64,000 nucleotides of DNA from Pectinophora gossypiella (taxonomy: Eukaryota > Arthropoda > Insecta > Lepidoptera > Gelechiidae). How positions within the stretch are numbered: position 1 is the stretch's first letter; every line of letters starts with the position of its first letter. The position numbers were made by a program, and so were the translations under genes. This document shows, one piece after another, positions 1 through 11,600 of this stretch. A model generated the notes under the pieces. It was not told the origin of the DNA. It made no database searches and saw only the letters and a list, made by a program, of their open reading frames with translations. The stretch is from NCBI RefSeq assembly GCF_024362695.1, contig NC_065422.1, positions 62,001-126,000 of the forward strand. Reading direction: 5' to 3'.

Positions 1-735
1 TAGCCGGCCTTCAAATAAAAACACTTTGCGCTGTTTACATATTTAATTATTTTACAAAAGAAGATTAAACTAAGTATAAAAATAAAGGATATTGTAAGAT
101 AATATCAGTGAAATACGTACGCACAGGACCGCGAAAAATGGAAAGAGGAAGGGGAGGCCTTTTCCCAGCAGTGGGATCTTGTAAGCTAGATTAGATTTTA
201 ATATCAGTGAACAACAAAAAACTTAAGGCGAGCGGTAGTAACAGGGGGCGCGTTTATTTTACACGCTATTGTCTTAATCTTCGTCGGTTGGTAATAGATG
301 TAATACCTCTCTAAGACACTAAAGTAAGTAAGGAGACAGCGCGTTGTCTGTGTGTTGGTCGCACTCAAGACTCTATAGAGTGTCCGGGGTGTGGCCTAGC
401 CACAGGACATCAACCCCAGTAAACGAAGTGGTACATATGCCACCGAATTGCTGAACTATAACAATTATGTAACATACATATTTATCTGGCAAATTGTACT
501 TTTGTTACTAACTTAAGCTCCCCTTTAGTTTGAATAACAAAGCATTTCTAGACGTAGGTTGTGTAATTGTGCTGCTAACATGCTCAAATGTAACATAAAA
601 CGATATGAAATCTGTAAATGTATGTACATTAAATGTAAATAGGTGCGAAGTTAATCAGTAATCATTCATATTTTGACAAAACTAAAGCCTTGTCCTGACG
701 GTGCGGTAACGGCGTCGCATCGGTGTGTTTTGTAA
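1..735. other. No gene recognised; repeat debris
   Basis: I see no coding exon here. Around 150-180 a degenerate SINE tail ('cccagcagtggga') is visible on the plus strand. The rest is AT-rich and has no recognised structure. Confidence 0.5.
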
Positions 736-1186
736 AGGTGGGTACTGACCGGAGCGAGCATGATATGTTTCGTCATATGAAAAAAAAAATAATAAAAAAG
801 TTTATTTAGGTAAAACCTACGACACACATACATTTACAACATTAAAATATACACACATTAATATTTAGTTGGAAAACATAAAGGCCAGGGTTCAGTGAAA
901 ATTTACCCAGAGGGCAACACTAGTGTTGCCGAACTATCGATAGTTTTGCTATCGCCATGCTATCGATAGACTATCGATTATTAATCGATAGTGGCCTATC
1001 GATCGGCAACACTGATTTTCAACCCACGCCGATAAAAGAGTACAAAAAGACGACTTAGTGTTAGACATGTGCTTAAAATCAGTGTAGATGCTCGCTACCA
1101 GCGCCTTATTTCCCTGTACTGACAGCACGAACGCTCGCTGTGTAACACATTACGTTACGCCTCGTAACACCAGTCAGTACCCACCT
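736..1186. mobile_element. MITE, PIF/Harbinger-type, with a second small palindromic element inside
   Basis: The ends are inverted repeats (AGGTGGGTACTGAC at the left, GTCAGTACCCACCT at the right), flanked on both sides by TAA (733-735 and 1187-1189). A 3-bp TWA duplication is typical of PIF/Harbinger elements. There is no transposase ORF. At about 921-1014 a second palindromic element rich in TATCGATAG and bounded by GTGTTGCC/GGCAACAC lies inside it. Confidence 0.7.
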
Positions 1187-1213
1187 TAACCGAAACGAAC
1201 GCGCACACATGAA

Positions 1214-1356
1214 CGGTCACGAGCATTAATATGTACTTTGGTACCATGTCACATTAACTTTTTTGATAAATTGAACTGTAAGTCTCATTAAATGTCAAAT
1301 ATATTATGTTAGTGCGACAGAGTCCTAAAGTGGGTACATTATATTGCTCATGACTG
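1214..1356. mobile_element. MITE family 'GTCATGAGCAATATAATG', copy 1
   Basis: About 145 bp, with imperfect inverted ends (GGTCACGAGCAT and GCTCATGACTG). The core 'gtgcgacagagtcctaaagt' recurs in the copies at 2495-2634 and 29607-29750, which defines the family. Non-coding. Confidence 0.6.
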
Positions 1357-1500
1357 AACGTACTGCTCTCATCTATGCAGGTATAAGATTTTGCAGGACC
1401 ACTTCTGTCATCGCGAGATAATGATATTTTATAGTCCGGTACGTTGGGATAGCCCGCGCGGCACGGATACCGCGCCTAGGATAGGTATACTTATTTACTT

Positions 1501-1822
1501 ATACATACATAAACAGCCTATATACATCCCACTGCTGGGCACAGGCCTCCCCTCAATCAACCGGAGGGGGTATGGAGCATACTCCACCACGCTGCTCCAA
1601 TGCGGGTTGGTGGAGGTGTTTTTACGGCTAATAGCCAGAACCAACGGCTTAACGTGCCCTCCGAAGTACGGAATCATCTTACTTTTCGGACAATCAGGTG
1701 ATTCAAGCCTGAAAAGTCCTTACCAAACAAAGGACAGTCTCATAAGTGATTTCGACAATGTCCCCATCGGGAATCGAACCCGGACCTCCAGATATCGTGA
1801 GCCTAGACCACAGAGGCTGTTA
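1501..1822 (-). mobile_element. tRNA-derived SINE (family 1), full-length
   Basis: Read on the minus strand, it starts with a tRNA-like head (A box near TGGTCTAG, B box GGTTCGATTCC). Next come the body motif GTGCTTCGGAGGGCACG (here slightly altered) and the tail CCCAGCAGTGGGA. The same unit is present at 6326-6655 on the plus strand. The long reading frame across it is an artefact. Confidence 0.8.
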
Positions 1823-2139
1823 GTTAATTTTGTACATATTTGTTTGAAAATAAATCATATTCATTAACTATTTAGCTTAATAAGGGTCATTCCAGGCTAC
1901 GTTCTCCAAAAAAATAGATCTAATTTCATGGATAACAGACAAATGCAGCTTTTATTTTTTTCTTAGGTATAATTGATGACCCTTGTTATTACACTGAGGC
2001 ACAACACATCTTCCACGCATTATTATTCTAATCAACATAAAGAGAAGCAATATAATTCTATCCGAATATCAAGCAACAATTATTTTAAGCCTAAGCCTCT
2101 GCCATAACATTATGTACGCGGAATGAGAAACACACACAT

Positions 2140-2235
2140 ACATACATAAACTAACGCCTATTTCCCACCGGGGTAAGCAGAGACTATAGAATTCCATCTG
2201 CTGAGAATTTGCATTTGGAATGAGAAAATAGATAT
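2140..2235 (-). repeat. LINE 3'-tail fragment
   Basis: Carries 'cgcctatttcccaccggggt', the same 3' end that follows the reverse-transcriptase remnant at 9967-10233. Further tails of this family are at about 11985-12010, 29960-30050 and 34345-34380. Confidence 0.5.
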
Positions 2236-2494
2236 TTATCTCGTTAAATCTTGACAGCCTGGAAAACCTGGAAAATCCTTCATTAGGTGTAAAAAATGTG
2301 TCTGTTGTGTTAATGATTATCTTCGCATAATTTAAATGTAATTTATATTTATACTTAGACATAGCGGTGGTTAGTGTTGTAGTAATAAATTGTTAAACAA
2401 ATGATATAAGTTTTATTTGATATTGAAACCCCGTGTCCATTTATATCATACTAGTTTATTGCTTAGATATATCGGATGACTGATATCGAATGTT

Positions 2495-2634
2495 CAGTCA
2501 TGAGTAACATCATGTACCCACTTTAGAACCCTGTCGCACTATCATATTTGATATTTAATGAGACTTATGGTATAATTTGTCAGAAAAGTTAATGTGACAT
2601 GGTGTCAAAGTGTATACATATTATTAGTCATTGG
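2495..2634. mobile_element. MITE family 'GTCATGAGCAATATAATG', copy 2
   Basis: Inverted orientation relative to the copy at 1214-1356. It shares the stretch 'aatgtgacatggt' and the start CAGTCATGAG. Confidence 0.55.
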
Positions 2635-3072
2635 TCTAACTTCGGTACCGGGGCCTAAACCAGTGTTCCCCGTTTGAGAAGCAAACCGGTGTACCACAGA
2701 CCACAGTGACATCATAAAAAGATTTGTAGATCTCTCTCTCTCTATTTAACACTTTAACTGTCCATGCATTACATGTAATGCACTGAAGACCTAGCTCGGT
2801 GCGTCCGTGCATGACATATAATACACTATTAATCACCAAGAATAGTGTTGTTCCCGAGAAGCTTGAAAAATCAAACAAATCAATGTTATATTTTATTCAA
2901 CCTGCCAAATAAAAGTAAAAGTAATACGTTTTATCTTTTAATCAAACAAAAATTAAAAAGGTTTTCTCTTACCAAATTTCAACTAAAATAAATCTTTTTT
3001 TAACATTTTTAGTAACTAACTACATCGTTATGCAAATATTAATTATCTACATCAGACCGTTTTATAATTTTA

Positions 3073-3331
3073 CTAGCGACCCGCTTGCTTCACTCTGGTG
3101 CAAAACTGAGGAAAACATGAAATTATTTACGACATCACATTAAAAACCTCAAAAATAACAGTATTCCTCCACTATTTAATGGATGTTATTATACATATAA
3201 ACCTTCCTCTTGAATCACTCTATCTATTAAAAAAATCGCATCAAAATCCGTTGCGCAGTTTTAAAGATTTAAGCGTACATAGGGATATAGGGACAGAAAA
3301 AGTGACTTTGTTTTATACTATGTAGTGAAGA
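3073..3331 (+). repeat. Dispersed non-coding repeat
   Basis: Starts 'ctagcgacccgcttgcttc' and ends with 'aaatccgttgcgcagtttta...tatactatgtagtgaag'. From memory this pattern is a common interspersed repeat in Lepidoptera. I did not find a second copy in the window. Confidence 0.4.
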
Positions 3332-3367
3332 TTGGAGGTAAGTAAATACTTAATGTATACCATGTGG

Positions 3368-4164
3368 CAGTGTTGGGCAAAAAGTAATTACTTAGATTAT
3401 TGATTGTTGATTACGACTACTTTTTGTAATCTGCAATCATGATTACAGATTACAAACGTAATAATCTGTAATCATAATTACAAAATAAGAAATTAAATCA
3501 AGAGTTTAATCTTGACATTGATTACAGATTAATAAATCTAAATTGTAATTTAGATTAATTGATTACATAATTTTACTTAGGTTTCAAATTAAAGAACATA
3601 ATTATTTGATATCCCATATTTTCTTAATCATGTTAATTGAACAAAAACACAGATCATACTTTAGCATTGATTATTATAATTAAAGAAAGACGCAAAAATA
3701 AAAAAAATAATAATAAAATAATTAATTAAATATATTGTGTTCAATAAAGTGTTTTTACTATTATTATTATTGTTAATAATTTTAATTTAATTATTAATGA
3801 TGAAATTTATGTTTATATCCAACTATATGTACCTTTGCACTGTGGCAAAGGTACATATAGTTGGATATAAACATAAATTTTGTTTATATCCAACTATATT
3901 GTTTTAGACTGTCACGCTATAGGTAAGAATTTTACTAAAATTATTACTTAATTGGCAAATAAATAATATTTATCAATATATTTTTAATATTTAATAAATC
4001 ACGTAATCATTGATTAATAACTACTGTAATCATGATTAAATATTACATGTAATTAAGATTGATAGTAGTCAAAGATACAAAGTAATCACGATTGATGTAA
4101 TTATGATTACATTAAATCAGATTACTAATCTGATTACAAAAGTAATCGATTACGCCCAACTCTG
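3368..4164. mobile_element. Non-autonomous hAT-type element with internal 36-bp hairpin
   Basis: Ends CAGTGTTGGGC and GCCCAACTCTG are near-perfect inverted repeats. Both are flanked by the exact 8-bp duplication CCATGTGG (3360-3367 and 4165-4172), the hAT target-site length. The interior is rich in TAATCnnnATTA and has no ORF. Inside, two 36-base arms (3803-3838 and 3845-3880) form a perfect inverted repeat with a 6-base loop. Confidence 0.75.
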
Positions 4165-4807
4165 CCATGTGGCAGTACTTTATATGAGTAAATAAAATCG
4201 GCCATCTTTTTAATAAATGATATATTCTTAAAAATAAATAATATACATGTGCAGGGCATGATGATGACTATAAATAACAACATGGATACAAAATTTCGCG
4301 TTGGCAGTATCACTTTTAGCTTACACCTAAAAATCACAAAATATTCTCAAATTAGAATAGAAAAATCTTTATGATCCACAGTGATTGCTTAATAAAACAA
4401 CATACTAGTGATAGGTACCTAACACTTGCGACAACGTTTCGGAATACGTATTCCCAAAACATTTTATCTACAAATGAATCTCTATAAAACCCTAATATGT
4501 CTAAATCGACCCCTGCAACAACTGTCAATACAAAATTGCTAATAAAATTAAACCGATTTATAATTAAAATGAAATTACTGTCGTATTATTCGATTTAAAC
4601 ATATTAGGGAAACGACTTCTGTTTAGGCATAATTATATCTAAACGACCTTTCGTTATAGTCCGCGTCACGGTTAGAAATCTACTAAAATTTCATAATATC
4701 AACACTGGCAACACCGATCATTCAATAGGGACAGAAGTTCAATCATGAACTCTATTGCGATGGAAAATTAAACTTGATATTAACAGAATAATGAACTGAA
4801 TCATCCC

Positions 4808-5092
4808 TCTCAGTATTTGTTACGATGTCACTTACACCACATACAATTACGTACAGGTTGCCATACAAGTACGTATGGTTGTTAGTGACATCGTAACGAA
4901 TACCGAAGGGGATGATTCCGACCATGATTCTGAGTTTATATTACGCGGAATTCCCTGTCAGAAAAATGAAAATTTTAGTGTTTTTTTTTTCAGTTCCAAA
5001 CTTTTGCAACGGAAAAATCCACTTGAATCATGGTCTGAATCATCCCTCAAAGTTTTCGTTACGATGTCACTAATACCCTGCATATAACTGTT
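4808..5092. mobile_element. MITE family 'TTAGTGACATCGTAACGAA', copy 1
   Basis: Ends carry inverted copies of GTTACGATGTCACTAA. The internal motif is GGGATGATTC and its complement. A related copy is at 34837-35143. The 70-codon reading frame inside is a by-product of the repeat. Confidence 0.55.
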
Positions 5093-5379
5093 ATGATATT
5101 TTAACGATTCTAGTTAATCAAATAGCGTTGCTAGTACAACAGGCGAATCAGATTATAAACTAAGGTCGTATTAACTAAAAACCTTCGCTCAACAATAACA
5201 ACTAGATAACGGCTCACGAACGAAAACATCGCACAAATGTGGCACCGTTCCCTTGTTATATTATATTGTATAATACTTTCCAGAGGAAAGCAGTGTATAG
5301 TATACACCCACTCTCCGCCAACTATATTCGAGTCCCATGTAATAGGGACAAGTCTATTGCCTTAAACCGGACACAAATC

Positions 5380-5595
5380 CTGGACACCACATGATACAAA
5401 ATTATCAATTATCCATGATCCACGCGAATTCAAACTCACAAAGTCGAGTTAAGTGGTTTCGAATCCGTGATACCGTACTAAAAGGTTGCCTGGCAGAAAT
5501 GGCCGCCTATTGTGCTTATAAAAATAAGCACACATCGTATGTTTATGTCCTTTGTATATATCGTTTAACAATAAAGTATTATTGATTGATTGCGT
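5380..5595 (+). repeat. Retroposon 3' end with poly(A) signal
   Basis: Contains 'aaaaggttgcctggcagaaatggccgcc' followed by AATAAA and ATTGATTG repeats. It resembles the copy at 8918-9048 ('gataaggccgcc ... caataaagtg'). It probably derives from a LINE or SINE 3' tail. Confidence 0.45.
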
Positions 5596-5634
5596 TATCT
5601 AGTCGTGTGTTGATTGAAGGTCTTACAAGGAGGT

Positions 5635-8600
5635 CTACGAACGCGGCGAGACCTCAACGTGTTTCAACGGTTGGTCAGGGAGGATGCCGCGGATCTCGTC
5701 GTGAAGGTTGTTGTAGTAGATATCGCCCGCGAGCTCCTCCATGCCGATCTCAGGATCTGTCTTAGCCTGCTTGGTGGCCTCGTCCACCTCTTTGCGCACT
5801 TTGCTGTCCACCTCCTTCGAATAGATAAGAAGGAAAAATTTAAATAATTTAATTACATTTTTGTACTATTTCATCAAAATCGGTTTAGCAACGACTGCTG
5901 AAAATCAGCGCCATAGCCTAACTGTAGCCAGATGCATTTGCCAAGCTGTAGCCGTTTCGGCATTATTTATATTACAATTGTTAATTACTACCACTAAACA
6001 ATGTGTAATTATGAATATTTTTTTTGTATAAATATTTTCTTTATTTCTCTCTCTCTTTCTCTCTCTATCTATCTCTATCTCTGTCTCTCTCTCCCTCTTT
6101 CTTTGTTTCTTTAGTACGAAAGCGTTTTGGCGCGAAAGCGTAACAAAGAGACAGTTACTTTTATTTATAATATTAGTGTTATGGGTTTGGGGGTTATGTA
6201 CCTCGAGTTACCCCTTGAGTGACCCGCAGTGGAGCAGCGTGGTGGAGTATACTTCTTGCGATTGAATGAGGGGGGAGGGGGGTTGCCCAGCAGTGGAAAG
6301 TATATAGTCTGTATGTATGTGTAACAGCCTCCGTGGTCTAGTGGTTAGAGCGTTAGGCTCACGATCCGGAGGTCCGGGTTCAATTCCCGATGGGGACATT
6401 GTCGAAATCACTTTGTGAGACTGTCCTTTGTTTGGTAAGGACTTTTCAGGCTTGAATCACCTGATTGTCCAAAAAAGTAAGATGATTCCGTGCTTCGGAG
6501 GGCACGTTAAGCCGTTGGTCCCGGCTATTAGCCGTAAAAACACCTCCACCAAACCGCATTGGAGCAGCGTGGTGGAGTATGCTCCATACCCCCTCCGGTT
6601 GATTGAGGGGAGGCCTGTGCCCAGCAGTGGGACGTATATAGGCTGTTTATGTTATGTATGTGTACCTTGAGTTGCTCAGGTGTGACGAGCTCGTGGCTGA
6701 GGATCTTGTCCTTGAAGGAGGTGATGGGGTCGCGGGTCTGGCGCACCTCCTGGATCTCGTCGCGCGTGCGGTACGAGGTGCCGGGGTCCGACATCGAGTG
6801 CCCCGAGTACCGGTATGTCTCCATCTCCATTACAAGGGGGCCTGGAATTTATTTATTCATTTAATTTTGGTTTACTAACAGTCACTTACACTAACACATC
6901 ATAATATTTTACAATTCAAAACTTAAAAGAGACTTGGAAGAGGTATTCTTTTTATAATAAGCTGGTAAGCTGGCTGCTGGTTATTGTTATTTTTAGATAA
7001 ATTTTTTTAAATTCTTTTAACTGTTATAATTCCAATTAAAAGTCACTATTCATAAGTCTATTGTACTTAAATGTTATTTTTATTATTTATAGGAATATTT
7101 ACAAGAAATTAAATAGTGTTTCTTTAAAAAATAAGTCTCCATATATGGTCTTACAAGACTCATTTCCTCAGTACTAAAATAAAACTTAAAAGCTAAAACT
7201 AATTATAAGAAAACAGTGCATGCAATAGTGTAGAAAAAAAGTATATAAAAAAGTGGGTAAGCTATAACTAAGACTTAGTACATATTTTTATAACTCACGA
7301 ATTCTTCCCAATCCAGAAACAGTTTCCGTAACATTTTTTTTAAACCTATACAGATATATCAAAAGAAAGAAGAATGAAAAAAAAAACGGAACGAGCGAAT
7401 GGATATTGATGAATACTGATGAGCTGAATTTTTCCTGGAAGAAATTGCTGCATGAACAATATAAGGCAGTCTGTTGTGGCATTTTTTTATATTTTTCCTA
7501 TGTTCTGTACCTCTTGTTGTTTATGCTCAATAAAGTGTGGCGGACCCAACTAGTTGGCCACCTAGTTCCGCTCTCATGCAACAGATGGCGCCACATTCAA
7601 TAATGTAGTCTTCAAGCAGTCGTGAAACGCGATATCGAAGTTTACACAGCAAGACGCATATATACAACTTCCAACACAACACTGTTGGATCGTCGATCCC
7701 TAGTCACACTACCAACTTGTGGCTAGCGGGGTACTATGCTCAGTTCGGTACCCCGAAAACATCCTTTGGCGGCAGCACACCCTCGCCGCCAAAAAAGTAT
7801 ATATTTATCTTATATTATCTTAGACATAGTTAGCCGTTGGTCTCGGCTATTAGCCGTAAAAACAGCTCCACCAACACGCAGTGGAGCAGCGTCGTGGAGT
7901 ATGCTCCATACCCCCTCCGGTTGATTGAGGGGCGGCCTGTGCCCAGCAGTGGGACGTATATAGGCTGTTTATGTTATGTTTATGTTAGACATAGTTCACC
8001 TTTCCCACTGGTGCAGTAATCGATGCAGAACCTGGTGGCTTCCCTTGCAGCTACGACGTCCATTCCGTCGACCCAGATGCCGGGGATGTAGTCACCGCGG
8101 CTGTAGTATTCCGTGCTGGCGGAGGACCGATCCACGCTCGTGCCCATACCTGTACATAGACATTATAAGGTAACACACACATAGTAAAAGTAGCAGTAGT
8201 AGTAGCAGTGGAAGCGTGCTGGGCCCATAACCTAATGAAACTAAGTATTAAAGTTAATATGTAGATTTATTTGGAGAGTAACGTTTTCGGTTACAATACG
8301 AATATATGCGCAAGAACAACTGAACAAAAGAAAAAGCATCAGCTGACAGTGACGGATAGATAGTACAATATTTAGTCACTAGGGGCGTGCCGGTCGCACG
8401 TAGAACGAAACGCGTTGCGTTTCAATTATGCAGTGTTCATCGATCAGGTTTGTTCATATTCCAATAGTAATAACAATAATAAATGGTCATATTTCATGAA
8501 ATGGCCAACTTAAGTTGACCATATCTTTGAAACGTCAATGTTTAATGATATAGCAATCAACGTTTGGCCATATCGTTAATGTAGGCGGTGTCCATGCTAT

Positions 8601-11600
8601 GTGGTATAATAAAAATGCGAATAGTCGATTAATTTCTTAGGTTCAAAATTATGTACCTATTCAATATGTAAAAATTGTACAATTACATTGAATCATCAAT
8701 TATAATATCAATCTAGTTTTAAATATAATCGACACCATATCATGATGTTTGGCCATATCATGAAGTAATCATGCATTTAGTTACAAACTATATCATGATG
8801 TGGCCAACAAATGATATTCTATGATATTCTACGAATGATAAACATGAATCCAAACTCATAAAGTCGAATAAAAAAAAGATATACAGAACACGGTAATATA
8901 ATACAGCAGCTGTACAAGTGTACGGTTGTCTGGAAGAGATCGCTCTTAGCGATAAGGCCGCCTTTGCCCACCTTGGAATAAGTTTATCCTGTAAATGTTT
9001 TGTGAATTTGTGTGCAATAAAGTGTTTTATTATTATTATTATTATTTACAATATTAACCATGGTATAAGAAAAGTATAGATACTGACCATATCCGTTGTT
9101 CTCGCAGACAAACACGCAGGGCAAGTCCCAGAGTTTGGCTATGTTGTACGCCTCGTACAGCTGCCCCTGGTTCGCGGCGCCGTCGCCGTACAACGCGAAG
9201 TTGACGCCGCCGTCGCCGAGGTACTTATGCGCAAACGCAACGCCCGCGCCTAAAGGCACCTGGTACACAAATATTAAGCTATAAAAATCCACCAAAATCA
9301 ACTTACATCACTATCTTTCTACAAAAATAAGTAGTCCAGTGGTTGCGCGGTTGGAAATTCCGGTGGGGACATATCACAAAAATCACTTTGTGACCTCTGG
9401 TTTTGTTAGGACATTCAAATTTAAAAATATATTTATTCAGTAGGTAACATAGGTACAATTTTAATCGCAAATTTTTACATTTTACGTCGCAGGACTTTTA
9501 CGCATGTGTGTCTGTAAAACCGAGGGGGGGGTGAGTTAAACTTTGGTCAGCCACTGAGAGAGTTGACATACTATACGTAATATTATTCCTTATTCTATAT
9601 TTGAGCAAACTTCTTTAGCGCGTTCTAGGACTGCATTGAATACTGTGCGCGCCATCTGTTGGTCATGGGCGGAACTAGCTGGCCAACTAGTTGGGTGTGA
9701 ACCGACCTGCGCCCCAACGATGCCGTTGCCGCCGTAGAAGTTCCGCTCGTAGAGATGCATGGAGCCGCCTTTGCCGCGCGACACGCCGCTGCGGCGCCCC
9801 GTCAGCTCAGCCAGCACGCCCAGCACGCTGGCGCCCATGAGGTACGTCCAGCCGTGGCAGCGATACGCCGTGATCACCGAGTCGACGTCGCGCATCGCCT
9901 CCCGCATACCGACGGCGATCGCGTCTTGTCCTGGAGAATAAAGTAAATGCAGGGTAACACTGAGTTTTGACTTTGACTTACGGTGAGGTGAAGGATAATA
10001 GGATTACGAAAGCTGTATATAAAGCAAAGGTTAATGGTAGAGCTGGCAGAGGAAGACCTAGAAGGATGTTCATTGACCAAATTGGAGATGTCCTTAAAAA
10101 AGGTTTAGTACGATCTACTTTGAACCGGCGTGCGTGTATCGAACGATTGATGAACGTGGAGGTAGCAAGAGAAGCGTGTCAGGATCAAAGCAAATGGAAT
10201 TCCATAGTCTCTGTTTACCCCGGTGGGAAATAATGAGTTTATCTTTATGTATGTATTAAAGCGAAACATTAGAAGAGATCCCTTAGGGTCAAACCATATC
10301 TGTCAGCACCTCACCACACTTTCCTATACTTCTATCCTTCCTTTTCTGTTACTCCGAACCGGCATTTGCTAGAGCGAGATATACCATGCTTACGCACGCG
10401 ATCGCATTTTGTTTGCTGAATAGATTGCATGCTTACATGGGCTCATGAGCTACCAGATGTAAAACGACCCTTACATCCTACAGGTAATCAAGCAGTCAAT
10501 ATTACAAATCTATGGCGACAATGTTGAGTAAGTATGAGCATACAAAGAATGTAAATTAAAAGAAGATATATTTTTCATCATCATCATCATCATCAGCCGT
10601 ACGACGCCCACTGCTGGGCATAAAAAACAAAACAAAATATATGTGGGTGTGTGTGTGTCTGTGTGTGTTTGGACGTAAACACCGCCGTCATCTTGGCACT
10701 GCTGCCACATTTTTTTTTTAAATCAAAGGAGCGAGAGTGCGAATTATCGCTCACAAAACGTAAACACTTGCTGCTGTAAGTGGGCAGGAAATGGCGCAGC
10801 ATTGAGAAGTAGCAGTATGATTCAGATCGGTTTGGAAATGGCGTTTAGGAACTTTTCATTCCAAATAAAAAAACCATAGAGTAGTCAGACCAGGAGCTCG
10901 GTGGCGCAGCGGTTAACGCGCTCGGTCTGCGATTGTTGAAGTAAAGCAACTTTCGCAAAGGCCGGTCATAGGATGGGTGACCACAAAAAAAAAAAGTTTT
11001 CATCTCGAGCTCCTCCGTGCTTCGGAAGGCACGTTAAGCCGTTGGTCCCGGCTGCATTAGCAGTCGTTAATAACCATCAATCCGCACTGGGCCCGCGTGA
11101 TGGTTTAAGGCCCGATCTCCCTATCCATCCATAGGGGAGGCCCGTGCCCCAGCAGTGGGGACGTTAATGGGCTGATGATGATGAGTCAGACCACAACTAC
11201 TTTTTTCTAAATTTTTAACAAGGCTTCGAACACCCTGGGTGATTATGCCAGCATTATAAAACTGCAACTTGAGCTCTTCATAGTAACTTACCACTCAACA
11301 AACATCTATTCACAATAGAACTTTGAAGCAGCCAGAGTGCAGTGTAACTACTGGCTAACATAGCCAACAGTTACACTAGAGTCCATTCTCTACTCTACTG
11401 TTTAATCTACTTTACTCTTTCGACTCTAGTCTGTTTTATTTTAAACTTAGAACCCAGAGGCAGGCATGATCACCCAGGATGTCCAAAGCCTAGCAAAAAT
11501 TAAAAAATATATGTCAGTCACAGTCTAATGCCTGTTGTCACCAATAATCCCTTAAAAGAGAATCCTTAGCAAAGTTCAAGGAGTCCCTAACTAAAAAATG

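Noticed and set aside
1391..1867. 158-codon ORF on the plus strand
   Set aside because: It lies antisense across SINE family 1, and the same frame appears at other SINE copies. No protein family is recognised.
6326..6400. A true tRNA gene
   Set aside because: It is the tRNA-derived head of a SINE; the body and tail follow directly, and the same unit recurs at 1501-1822.
6428..6670. ORFs within SINE copies (also 6528-6830, 7837-8019)
   Set aside because: Explained by the SINE body and, for 6528-6830, by readthrough of PDHA exon 7 past its donor.
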